A stretch of DNA of 64,000 nucleotides from NCBI RefSeq assembly GCF_003479425.1, contig NZ_QUHC01000001.1:868001-932000 (forward strand). Reading direction: 5' to 3'. Position 1 is the stretch's first letter; each line of letters begins with the position of its first letter. Below are positions 26,301 through 33,974 of the stretch, piece by piece. The notes under the pieces are model-generated. The model made no database searches. It was not told the origin of the DNA and saw only the letters and a list, made by a program, of their open reading frames with translations. Origin of the DNA: Odoribacter sp. AF15-53. GTDB taxonomy: Bacteria > Bacteroidota > Bacteroidia > Bacteroidales > Marinifilaceae. Made by a program: the position numbers and the translations under genes.

Positions 26301-26731
26301 TAGATGCTTACGGTTTTCCCGTACGGAGTTTTTTAGGTAAAAAGATAAAAAACAGTCAAGCCCGGGCGGAATGGAAAACGGAAATTCCGGAACAAGGAGA
26401 GTATGAGTTATCTATATATAAGTTAGATCTGGATTTCAGGTACCAAAGGCAAGCGGATTCAGTGGCCTATTATTACACGTTAGAACAGGGAGATTATCGT
26501 GCGGATATTGTGATGTCGTTTCTCCGAAATGGACAACAATGTATCCATTTATCAGACAATCTCGGACGAAAGGAAGAATATTCTTTTCAACAACAAATGC
26601 CGCAATGTAGTTGGATTCAGCTGGGTATTTATTCGTTAGCCAAGGGGAAAGTTAAGCTAGTTTTGCATGATAAAGGTGTTTTCCCCGGGCAATTGATTTT
26701 TGCGGATGCGGTGAAGTGGGTAAAGAAATGA
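23366..26731 (+). CDS. ABC-2-type permease fused to degenerate M1-like domain and golvesin-like C-terminus
   Basis: This 1121-residue protein has about seven membrane segments in residues 1-280 (for example NWLFIFLVVLLVVGSLAAQW, LLAVVGSFVVLNVLVIVITW, WIQLIGFIVLIAGIWIGGTY), like ABC-2 permeases. A large periplasmic region follows with the beta-rich M1 aminopeptidase N-domain pattern (NDTLTIRNPYREKISEFFLF, NPGETKEFVIRYTGEI, TPECLWYPTVEF, VIHDPSYTVISQGEA). Helices resembling the M1 C-domain follow (AYLRKQINIKVNQDSFAVFM, HGLAAFYIQDIEQ). No HExxH zinc motif is present, so the peptidase part appears inactive. The last ~150 residues (WISSVYIDAYGFP ... WIQLGIYSLAKGK ... LIFADAVKWV) look like a golvesin-type beta-sandwich. 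No partner ATPase gene is nearby. It probably transports or scaffolds in the inner membrane; substrate unknown. Confidence 0.75.
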   Translation: MNINQILLISHYEAKVLRRNWLFIFLVVLLVVGSLAAQWFIQVDIPIHFLKALSCSVPFVSAFLFNFIQGIFIIFIAGDFIRRDRSLDSFELLSTRSHGNGDYAMGKLLAVVGSFVVLNVLVIVITWGFHQFSMQSSPVFFPYVFYFMTLTLPSLLFLVGITLWITVTIKIWPMALLCLIGYIFFNVFVLTDYLYGSLDYLAISQPNVFSDATGKHVGFFPYLAQRIAFAMLGIAFMFLSVVRLKRLPNDPGSKRWIQLIGFIVLIAGIWIGGTYYSHFEKDRQKRQEFVKLYMEYAARKRMEITRQHIVYNQHRTRMIVNDTLTIRNPYREKISEFFLFLNPGLYVDDIKTGETNVNFTRKDFVISLHHSLNPGETKEFVIRYTGEIDERVCYLDIPDQEYYATQWSINILRYGKHTALVDDEYTLLTPECLWYPTVEFQTSPVSLQFADRYFTDYVLTVIHDPSYTVISQGEASQTGYGTRFDNAHGLPGLTLCMGIYNKREITIDSTRFELYYFDEKGALFSSLEATREGLVQGLGEAKTYFEKLTGEVYPFHKLAFIEIPVSFCAYRGENRKRSERVQPELIFKLENCCDQSDYLPLKEYADKREKNVSGRSRAEIESEAIRNFCTANVGEEISVLKKMTLPDFLAGQQVTPEIIKNPASILPMFTDFSGYTYSENFPGIDRIMTGMQANNQVDIQWELYKIGENGEHKAIRALSSRSLRDVLKETEKSCDLNAIFKLKAAYLRKQINIKVNQDSFAVFMKNFRSRNSFSCVAFECLSEEFKREFDFDLVETTRELYDQHGLAAFYIQDIEQYMGVGNEEPMLAFSVWNSSDVNGIISAYTDKGDDSRDLLNVGDFMIRAGECSRIYFPLPHCVRGVILQTNLARNIPGNYIRNFMEYPQEAVVHEGREKLNPSCFLPSSGEIVVDNEDRGFHVLASETKESLLGKLLQDNMIVEDRGVDFLTDNAPGWISSVYIDAYGFPVRSFLGKKIKNSQARAEWKTEIPEQGEYELSIYKLDLDFRYQRQADSVAYYYTLEQGDYRADIVMSFLRNGQQCIHLSDNLGRKEEYSFQQQMPQCSWIQLGIYSLAKGKVKLVLHDKGVFPGQLIFADAVKWVKK

Positions 26732-26793
26732 TGAATACTTTGTTTAGTTTCAGTTGTATTTTATAGTTTGATAATAATATAAATTTAAGTTTT

Positions 26794-27684
26794 ATGAGAA
26801 AAGAGTGGTGGATCTTTTTTAATATGATTTTACTGTTGAGTTGTAATACAATAGATAGTACAATTGAGATTACTCACGATAAAGTGGGGCATATTATTGT
26901 CCCTCTTGTAATAAATGGGATCGAAATAGACGGAATATTTGATACGGGTTCTGTTGCTTCCACTTTGTCAGCAAAAGACGTGGATAAGGTAGGGTTAAAA
27001 TTTTCATCTGATAGTGTTTATACTTGGTTCCCTTATCTTCAAGAAAAACCGATTCTATCAAAAATAGGAAAGAATACTCATGTAAAGATTGGAAAATTAC
27101 GATCGGAAGAAGCAATTGCGTTTAGTGTTCCTGCAAATAATACATTAACGATTATTGGAACGGATATAATACATCAATTCAATTGGTTATTTGATTTTGA
27201 AAATGGTAATCTTGTTGTTTCGAGCAAAGAGCTTGCATTTGATTTTAATAATAGTGTGAAAATTCCTTTTGAGTACAAAGATGGAACAATGATTTCTTCT
27301 GTATCTTTTAAAGATATTATTATTGATCATTTGATGATTGATACTGGACTTCCTCAAGTGTTGTTTCAAGATGGAAGTACAACTTCTATTTATCTGCGAA
27401 TGGCAAAGTCTTTGATGAATAAACAGAAAATTGTTGTAAATAAAGAAAATGAGTCCTCGAAGACTGATAGCATAAGGTTGACCTCTGTAAAGAAAATTCC
27501 ATTTGAGAATGATTCGATTAACCATTCCAATATTCCTATATTTAAAGGGGTATTTACTTTATCAGATCGAAAAAAGCATCACGATTTTTCAAGTATCAAT
27601 GGAGCTATTGCTTTATGTTACGCACGAGAATACTCTCAAATGTATATTGACATGAAGAATAATACCGTGTATTTAAAACCGTGA
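26794..27684 (+). CDS. Retropepsin-like lipoprotein with two DTG motifs
   Basis: This 296-residue protein has a lipoprotein signal (LLLSC, Cys near residue 16). The first protease-like half has IDGIFDTGSVASTLSA near residues 45-60, then TLTIIGTDIIHQFNWLFDFENG near 110-130. The second half has DHLMIDTGLPQVLFQDG near residues 178-194. Two DTG motifs in one chain could form a complete pepsin-like active site, whereas bacterial retropepsins usually have one per chain and dimerise. It would work on the periplasmic or surface face of a membrane and might cleave an imported peptide. The gene is AT-rich. The protease fold is well supported; activity is inference. Confidence 0.8.
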   Translation: MRKEWWIFFNMILLLSCNTIDSTIEITHDKVGHIIVPLVINGIEIDGIFDTGSVASTLSAKDVDKVGLKFSSDSVYTWFPYLQEKPILSKIGKNTHVKIGKLRSEEAIAFSVPANNTLTIIGTDIIHQFNWLFDFENGNLVVSSKELAFDFNNSVKIPFEYKDGTMISSVSFKDIIIDHLMIDTGLPQVLFQDGSTTSIYLRMAKSLMNKQKIVVNKENESSKTDSIRLTSVKKIPFENDSINHSNIPIFKGVFTLSDRKKHHDFSSINGAIALCYAREYSQMYIDMKNNTVYLKP

Positions 27685-27720
27685 TAGAAGTATAAAATAT
27701 GAAGCACTAAGTAGAATATC

Positions 27721-29112
27721 ATGAACATTTCAAAGAATCGTAATATAATTATTATTGGAGCAATAGCTATCATATTACAAGGGTTTCAGTTAATCGATAA
27801 TCCTCTGAAACGGAAAAATTATATCAAGATAATCAACTCAAAGCATAAAAATGACAAAGTTGATTTCGCAATTTATAGTCAACTGAGAGAGCCGAGTATA
27901 TATTTAACAATTCCGGAAGAATTGGTGTTATCTAATAATTTCTATTTTATTGAAATACACCAAGGTAATGATGAAGTGTTTTGGTGTCGGGATAGTTTTG
28001 AATATGTCATAGATATTAATAATCAAGTGGCTCAATTTATATGTTTGGATAGCGTAAGTCAAAATGAAACTCGATTCTTTCATTATCTAATGGAAAAGCT
28101 ATATCCACGGGGATATTATTTCCCAGAAGAACTAAGGAAACAAATGCAACTATGTAGAGAAGGGCGTTTAATGGATTATACTCAAGAGCTTTATGAAAAG
28201 AAGAAATTGATATTAGACGAATATCACGAAAAACATCCTGTTTCGAATGTATTTAAAGAAATATGTCAGAATATTTTCATAATTGAAAAATTAGAGAATT
28301 TATTGTTTATATATAATCGTTCTCTTGAGAAGCAAATAGATATGGATGTGCTTCCGAAATTGGAAGAACAACTATTGAATTATAAACATCTTTATCAGGA
28401 TGATAATCTTTTGTTTTCCCTTGCCTTTAGGATAGGATGCCGTAGTTATAATAATTTTTTAGTTATGAGAGAGACTCATAAGAAGCCAGAATTGATGGAA
28501 GAATATTTATCGGTGAAGAATAACTTTAAAGGGCAAGTCAAAGATTATCTGCTTTATTCTATTTATCGCCAAATGATGGATAAACATGATTTGAACTTGA
28601 CAAGAATCGATTTTGATACAGATTGTGAAAACGAGCTTTTAAAAAATGATATTGGAGACGTGATTTACATGAATAAACTGGCAAAGAATAGCGCTAGCGA
28701 TATTTTGGTAAGACAGGATTCCTCAATCATCAAATTTGCCGATATAATTAAACAACATGAAGGAAAGGTAATCTACGTCGATTTTTGGGCTTCTTGGTGT
28801 GAGCCTTGTCGAAAATGTTTACCGGCTTCCAGAATGTTACATGAGGAGTATGAGGGGAAAGATATTGTGTTTGTTTATATTTCCAAGGATAAAAATTACT
28901 CTTCCTGGATAGAGGCTTGCAAGCAAGAAAAAATAGATTCGAATGTTAGTTATTTATTAGTAAATCCATCATTTACGAAAACATTGAATATAACCGGAAT
29001 CCCACATTATCTGTTATTTGATCGACAAGGAAATTTGGTGGATCGGAATGCACCAAGACCGGATAGTGAAGAAATTCGGGATAAAATAGACTCGTTACTT
29101 GAAGTCATGTAA
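27721..29112 (+). CDS. TlpA-type thioredoxin-like protein, membrane-anchored or secreted
   Basis: This 463-residue protein begins with a hydrophobic segment (NIIIIGAIAIILQGFQLI) that is a signal or anchor. A long helical middle region of unknown type (residues about 110-330) follows, then a thioredoxin fold with active site DFWASWCEPCRKC near residue 355 and a cis-Pro loop ITGIPHYLLFDRQGN. It is a predicted periplasmic thiol-disulfide enzyme, the second in this locus. An extra Cys three residues after the CxxC (CEPCRKC) is unusual. It ends 7 nt before the barrel gene, which suggests co-expression. Confidence 0.88.
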   Translation: MNISKNRNIIIIGAIAIILQGFQLIDNPLKRKNYIKIINSKHKNDKVDFAIYSQLREPSIYLTIPEELVLSNNFYFIEIHQGNDEVFWCRDSFEYVIDINNQVAQFICLDSVSQNETRFFHYLMEKLYPRGYYFPEELRKQMQLCREGRLMDYTQELYEKKKLILDEYHEKHPVSNVFKEICQNIFIIEKLENLLFIYNRSLEKQIDMDVLPKLEEQLLNYKHLYQDDNLLFSLAFRIGCRSYNNFLVMRETHKKPELMEEYLSVKNNFKGQVKDYLLYSIYRQMMDKHDLNLTRIDFDTDCENELLKNDIGDVIYMNKLAKNSASDILVRQDSSIIKFADIIKQHEGKVIYVDFWASWCEPCRKCLPASRMLHEEYEGKDIVFVYISKDKNYSSWIEACKQEKIDSNVSYLLVNPSFTKTLNITGIPHYLLFDRQGNLVDRNAPRPDSEEIRDKIDSLLEVM

Positions 29113-29119
29113 ATAGCGT

Positions 29120-31468
29120 ATGAATACTCAAATACAGATGAAAATAAGTATCTTATTATTTATAGTCTTTTTTCTTGTTAATCATCAAGTCGTGGGACAG
29201 GAGACTGAAAATGTGACCGGGCAGGTAAAAACAATAGAAGGGAAGTTTGTATCACAGGCTCATGTCGTTCTGTTGGATAAGGATTTGAAAGTTGCTGCTT
29301 ATGGAGTAAGTGATGATAAAGGATATTTTGTTATGGTTACCGTGAAGAGAGGGGAATATAAATTGAAGGTTTCATGCGTGGGGTATGAAATCTTCAATCG
29401 GGAAGTTTCTGTCGGAGAAGGACAGAATAATTTAGGAGTACTCCATTTGAAAGAAGGAATTCTTTTGGATGAAGTGTCCGTGACGAGAGATAAATCAATG
29501 CTAGTTACGAAAACAGATCGAATCGTGTATGATGTAGAACAGGATTCAACAGCTAAAACATCTGTTGCCCTGGAGATTCTGGAAAAACTTCCGTTTGTCA
29601 GTATGGATATGAAAACGAAACAATTGCAAGTGATGGGAGAAACAAATTTCGTAATCACGATTAACGGGAAAAAGAGTCTTTTTCTTTCAGAAGCCAATCA
29701 ATACGTTACCCGGCTGTTACGAGGTGATAAAATGAAACAAGTCGAATTGATCACCTCTCCACACGGACAATATAGTGATAAAACAGCCGTGATTAATATC
29801 GTGACAAAGGGAAGCTTACCAGACGGTGTTGTCGGGAATATTATGTTTGATTTTGGTAAAGATTTGATTGAACCGGATATGGGCATAACTTCAAAAATCG
29901 GGAAATTGGTATATAACATGAATTATCAACCGGGATACACTTATTACTCGAAATTAACAGATAGGACGACGGTTGTAAATTACAGGGAGGATATAATACA
30001 CAGAACGGAATCGGAATTGGCAACTTGGTCGAAAGATGATTCGCATAAGTTCCAATTAAATGCAAGTTACGATTTCACGGAGCGGGATTTACTTACTTTT
30101 TCCGGGCAATACAATTATTACCGGGAAAGGGAGTTTCAAGAAGGGAATACCATGATATGGAATGCCGAGAATTGTGAGGAGCAATCTTATTCTTTTGATA
30201 ATAGAAATATCAACAGGGAGGAGCGGTGGAAAGGAAAAATCAATTACCAAAAGTCATTTCGGAATAAAGAAGGGAGACTTTTCACAACCACGTACGGTAT
30301 GGAAAATAATCGAGATAAGAAACGATACGAGCAAGAATTAACTGGATTTTTGGGGATAGAGGATTCCTGTGGGGTGATGGTGAATAGACTGCGTTTAGCA
30401 GAACATACCCTAGGGATGGATTTTACAAACCCGATTAACGAAAAACATTCGTATTTCTTGACGGCTAAATTTATTACCCGACGGTATCGTAGTGATGAAG
30501 AATTGGATTATAATCAATATGTTCCGTCATTTCGGGCTAGTTATTCTTTTTCTACAGCCAAAATAAATTTAAGAGTAGAAGTGAGCTTCGAAAAAACGAT
30601 AAACGATATGCAATTTGATCCGAAGAACAAGAACATACGGAAAAATTTCTTTGATGTAACGCCTAGTGCTTCTGTTATATTTATATTAAGCCGGAAATCC
30701 ACGTTTTCAATATTATATTCGGTTCCTTCTTTTCGGCCGGATATTCATTATTTGAATCCCTTCGTGGATCGCTCCGATCCTTCGCATTGGAAAGTCGGTA
30801 ATCCGGATTTGGAGCCCGAAATATCCCAGTTCCTCTCGATGAAGTATCTTTTTTACATGCGTAGGGCAAGTTTAGTTTTTTCGGTAAAGTATAAACATTC
30901 CGGTAACGCAATCTATCCTTATGATTACACGAATGAAGTAGGTGCGCTTGTGACTACTTACGGGAATATGAATCGTTCGGAAATGCTTTCTTTTGATATG
31001 AATTTTGAATACAAAATCCCTGATAAACTCCAAATATGGTATACGGGAGAGGCGAAATACACGTATTATTCTATAACTAGAAATGATTTCCCTCTTTGGA
31101 ATTTCAAATCGGCCGCAGGGGCTTATGTCACGTTATTTAAAAAGGCAACGATCGGTATTATCGGTAATATTCGTCCGATTTCAACATCTGTGCAGGATAC
31201 GAAATTTCGATATCTCATGACAAGTACTTTAAGGGGAGAATATACTTTTAATCAAAAGTTTTGTTTTTTGGTTGACATTGACAAGTTTTTGTGGAAACGT
31301 ATCAACGTGGAAAACGTGAAAGAGACGGATGCATTTTACTATAGTAAAGATGAACAATGGAGAGGTCGGTGGGTGACATTCACGTTCGTTTATAATTTTG
31401 GTCGTTTACGTGACCGAGTAAAGGAAAGTGACCGGGGAATAAAGAATGCAGATAGAGTGAAAGAATAG
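29120..31468 (+). CDS. Outer-membrane beta-barrel protein with carboxypeptidase-regulatory-like domain (TonB-receptor-like)
   Basis: This 782-residue protein has a signal peptide ending HQVVGQ. A CarboxypepD_reg-like domain (VTGQVKTIEGKFVSQAHVVL) follows at about residues 30-105, then a plug-like region (ILLDEVSVTRDK, VALEILEKLPFVSMD, FVITINGKKSLF) and a beta-barrel of many strands. The pattern fits the 'outer membrane beta-barrel protein family' (PF14905 type), which resembles TonB-dependent receptors but lacks a SusD partner. It may be a second outer-membrane channel of this locus, for import or for receiving a processed product. It is the last plus-strand gene and runs convergently into the sigma factor. 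Confidence 0.85.
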   Translation: MNTQIQMKISILLFIVFFLVNHQVVGQETENVTGQVKTIEGKFVSQAHVVLLDKDLKVAAYGVSDDKGYFVMVTVKRGEYKLKVSCVGYEIFNREVSVGEGQNNLGVLHLKEGILLDEVSVTRDKSMLVTKTDRIVYDVEQDSTAKTSVALEILEKLPFVSMDMKTKQLQVMGETNFVITINGKKSLFLSEANQYVTRLLRGDKMKQVELITSPHGQYSDKTAVINIVTKGSLPDGVVGNIMFDFGKDLIEPDMGITSKIGKLVYNMNYQPGYTYYSKLTDRTTVVNYREDIIHRTESELATWSKDDSHKFQLNASYDFTERDLLTFSGQYNYYREREFQEGNTMIWNAENCEEQSYSFDNRNINREERWKGKINYQKSFRNKEGRLFTTTYGMENNRDKKRYEQELTGFLGIEDSCGVMVNRLRLAEHTLGMDFTNPINEKHSYFLTAKFITRRYRSDEELDYNQYVPSFRASYSFSTAKINLRVEVSFEKTINDMQFDPKNKNIRKNFFDVTPSASVIFILSRKSTFSILYSVPSFRPDIHYLNPFVDRSDPSHWKVGNPDLEPEISQFLSMKYLFYMRRASLVFSVKYKHSGNAIYPYDYTNEVGALVTTYGNMNRSEMLSFDMNFEYKIPDKLQIWYTGEAKYTYYSITRNDFPLWNFKSAAGAYVTLFKKATIGIIGNIRPISTSVQDTKFRYLMTSTLRGEYTFNQKFCFLVDIDKFLWKRINVENVKETDAFYYSKDEQWRGRWVTFTFVYNFGRLRDRVKESDRGIKNADRVKE

Positions 31469-31485
31469 AGATATACAGAATTGAA

Positions 31486-32037
31486 TTATATATACACCAA
31501 GAAAGAAAGTACATGCTTCAATCTCTCTCGCATGTAATGGTTGGCGTTGTTTTTGTGCTTTTTCACGGTGTTCACGGAGATGTTCAATAATTGGGAAATC
31601 TCTTCATGCGATTTTCCGTGAAGGCTGAGTTGGTAAACTTCTCGACAAGCGGGGGATAGTTCGTTGAAGACGGCTTGGATCATTTGAAAGACTTCGGATT
31701 CGACGATGTTTTCAAGAAAGAATTCTTGATCGTCTTTTTCTAGAATTATTTTCTCGGCATATCGGTTGGCGATGTTTCTACGACGGATAGTATCGACCGA
31801 GAAACTACGTACGATTTTATATAGGTACGCTTTTATGGTGTTTTCCGTTTTAAATTCGTTCCGTTTCTCCCAAAGATTAAGAAATGCATCTTGAATCACG
31901 TCTTCAATGGTATCATCGTCATCTACATATTTGGCCGCAAAATAACGCAATGTAGCCGCATATTTATCATATAAATAGCGAAAGGCTTGGTTGTTATCTT
32001 GATCCCAAAAATAATCTGTTGTTAACTGTCTTTCCAT
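31486..32037 (-). CDS. ECF-type RNA polymerase sigma factor
   Basis: This 183-residue protein has region 2 (AFRYLYDKYAATLRYFAAKY ... DTIEDVIQDAFLNLWEKRNE) and region 4 (LSPACREVYQLSLHGKSHEEISQLLNISVNTVKKH). These are the hallmarks of the Bacteroidota ECF sigma-70 factors that pair with FecR. It is the only sigma gene near the FecR-SusCD locus, but it lies at the opposite end, on the other strand, with its stop 18 nt from the barrel gene's stop. It probably works with the FecR at 12306-13472, though a different cognate pair elsewhere is possible. Confidence 0.94.
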   Translation of the reverse strand: MERQLTTDYFWDQDNNQAFRYLYDKYAATLRYFAAKYVDDDDTIEDVIQDAFLNLWEKRNEFKTENTIKAYLYKIVRSFSVDTIRRRNIANRYAEKIILEKDDQEFFLENIVESEVFQMIQAVFNELSPACREVYQLSLHGKSHEEISQLLNISVNTVKKHKNNANHYMRERLKHVLSFLVYI

Positions 32038-32259
32038 GTAAATGACTATCTTTAAACCAACGATTAATGATCTCGCAAATATAGGTTATAAATAAATAAT
32101 TTCGCATCAAATTATGTTTTATTTAAAATTTTTATTCACAGCAAGAAAGACTGTTTAGCCGCTATTTTGTCTTATCATAACTAAATCAACTATTTCGCAA
32201 TCATTAATCGTTCGTTTAAAAAAATCTTTTATAACGTATCCAAGTCTCATTATTATCAT

Positions 32260-32267
32260 TAATTTTG
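32260..32267 (+). promoter_or_regulatory. -7 element of the SPOR lipoprotein gene
   Basis: TAATTTTG at 32260-32267 matches TAnnTTTG and lies 43 nt upstream of the ATG, in the divergent gap with the sigma gene. I see no good -33 box. Confidence 0.4.
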
Positions 32268-32309
32268 CTTTTTCAAAATATAAGATTGATAACATTAAAA
32301 ATTGGGAAA

Positions 32310-32768
32310 ATGAAAATTATTGTATCTGTAATTTTATTGGCATTAATTACTGTCAGTTGCGGTACGAACAAGCGTGTCTACGCACCACCTTTTGAGGAAG
32401 AGGAGACAGAATCGGTAGTAGTGAAAGAGAACGTGCAAACAACAACGGCACAAAATCCCAAAAAGACCGAAAATACAAAACCTGTTGTTTCGAGGGAAGA
32501 GAACGTGACCATGACTCACGGGGACGTTATGAAACGTTTTAACGTGATCGTTGGAAGTTTTGCCAACGTGGACAACGCGTTGAAGTTACGGGAAAAACTG
32601 AACGGAATGGGGTATACTAGCATTATCATGAAGAATGATGCTGGGATGAGCCGGGTAAGTATTGCCGGGTTTGACGAGGAAGCTCCTGCTCGTACGGAAT
32701 TGATGAAAGTTCGTGAACGCTTTCCAGAGTTTGCTGACGCTTGGTTATTGATTTCCAAGAAAAAGTAA
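32310..32768 (+). CDS. SPOR domain lipoprotein
   Basis: The ATG at 32310 (152 residues) begins a lipoprotein signal, MKIIVSVILLALITVSCG; an in-frame start 45 nt upstream would spoil it. A low-complexity acidic and Thr-rich linker follows. A C-terminal SPOR domain then spans about residues 75-150 (RFNVIVGSFANVDNALKLREKLNGMGY ... SRVSIAGF), which in other proteins binds denuded septal peptidoglycan. It probably acts in cell-wall division processes. It shares a bidirectional terminator with the convergent FtsE-like gene. Confidence 0.92.
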   Translation: MKIIVSVILLALITVSCGTNKRVYAPPFEEEETESVVVKENVQTTTAQNPKKTENTKPVVSREENVTMTHGDVMKRFNVIVGSFANVDNALKLREKLNGMGYTSIIMKNDAGMSRVSIAGFDEEAPARTELMKVRERFPEFADAWLLISKKK

Positions 32769-32790
32769 AATACGGGATAGATAAAATAAA

Positions 32791-32816
32791 AAGGTCGACT
32801 GCTGCCAGTCGACCTT
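32791..32816. terminator. Bidirectional terminator
   Basis: AAGGTCGACT (32791-32800) pairs perfectly with AGTCGACCTT (32807-32816) around GCTGCC, with A residues before and T residues after. It serves the SPOR gene and the convergent FtsE-like gene. Confidence 0.9.
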
Positions 32817-32824
32817 TTTATGTG

Positions 32825-33865
32825 TCAAATTAATTCAAAACCAACGATATCCGGTCCGTCATCATCCTTTTTCTTGGATTTCTCGTCTTCCGGTTTGTCT
32901 TCTTCTTCAGGCTCTTTTTCACATGGAAGTTCCTCGGCAATGAGGTTTTCTTCCTCAACTAAAATAGTCGTTTCGATAGTTGCCATTTCTTCATTTACCG
33001 GTTCCTCTATCTGGATTTCGGAAGTTGTCACTTCTATTATCGTGTTTCCCGTTTCGGTGTCGGTCGAAACGATTTCTTCGAAAGTTTCCAGTGGCTCTTC
33101 TACAGGTTCCGCGATGGCCGGACTCCCGACATCCACGAATTCACTTTTCAGCCCGTCATTGATGACTTTATTTTTAGCAGCCTGTTTCTCGGCGAACGAG
33201 AAATCTTCTCGGACAATACCGTTCTCGCAACGGAATACTCTTCCAGGAAAGCGTTCGATCAAGTCATATTGATGAGTGGCGATAACAACCGTTTTTCCAC
33301 TGTCACAAATATCTTTCAATAATTCCACCAACCGATAGGAGGTTTCCGGATCTATATTCCCGGTAGGTTCGTCGGCCAAAATAATAGGAGGGGCATTCAG
33401 TAGTGCCCGGGCTAAAACGATGCGTTGTTGTTCGCCCCCGGATAATTGGTGTGGGAATTTATCCCGTTTATCCGGTAGTTCAACTTTTTCTAAAACTTCA
33501 TTGATTCTTTCCTTGATTGCCTTTTTGTCTTTCCAGCCCGTGGCCTTTAAAACGAATTCAAGGTTCGCGTAAACGTTTCTGTCTGTCAGTAATTTAAAAT
33601 CTTGGAACACGATGCCGCATTTACGTCGCAAATAAGCGATTTGAGATTTTTTGATCTTGCTCAACGGGTAGCCGACAACTTCTCCTTTACCATAGGCAAG
33701 GGGAAGTTCTGCATATAATGTTTTGAGTAAAGAGGTTTTTCCACTTCCGACTTTACCGATCAAGTAAACAAATTCTCCCTCGGCTATCTCTAAAGAGACA
33801 TCCTTGAGAATGGTGTTTTTTTGTTGTCGAATGACGGCGTTTTCCAGTTTTATAATTGCTTCCAC
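32825..33865 (-). CDS. ftsE: FtsE-like ABC ATPase with long acidic C-terminal tail
   Basis: This 346-residue protein has an FtsE/LolD-type ATPase domain in residues 1-225: Walker A IGKVGSGKTSLLK near 36-48, the Q-loop GIVFQDFKLL, signature HQLSGGEQQRIVLARAL, Walker B IILADEPTGNID and switch VVIATHQYDLI. FtsE with FtsX regulates septal peptidoglycan hydrolases. The remaining ~120 residues are an acidic, Glu/Thr-rich, low-complexity tail ending in a Lys/Asp cluster (KSKKKDDDGPDIVGFELI). Ordinary FtsE is about 220-230 residues. FtsX is not adjacent. The tail may bind a partner; its sequence is not a domain I know. Confidence 0.88.
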   Translation of the reverse strand: MEAIIKLENAVIRQQKNTILKDVSLEIAEGEFVYLIGKVGSGKTSLLKTLYAELPLAYGKGEVVGYPLSKIKKSQIAYLRRKCGIVFQDFKLLTDRNVYANLEFVLKATGWKDKKAIKERINEVLEKVELPDKRDKFPHQLSGGEQQRIVLARALLNAPPIILADEPTGNIDPETSYRLVELLKDICDSGKTVVIATHQYDLIERFPGRVFRCENGIVREDFSFAEKQAAKNKVINDGLKSEFVDVGSPAIAEPVEEPLETFEEIVSTDTETGNTIIEVTTSEIQIEEPVNEEMATIETTILVEEENLIAEELPCEKEPEEEDKPEDEKSKKKDDDGPDIVGFELI

Positions 33866-33974
33866 CTTATTAATTTTAGATCTTATTGATTTTTTGATTT
33901 ATGATTTCGGATTAAATGATTTCCTCGCACAGTTCTCACACTCTTTTATATAATCCACCCAATCATTCTCAATA

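Noticed and set aside
12306..31468. Polysaccharide utilisation locus
   Set aside because: SusC and SusD are present, but there is no glycoside hydrolase, lyase or sulfatase; the accessory genes are thioredoxin, protease and permease types.
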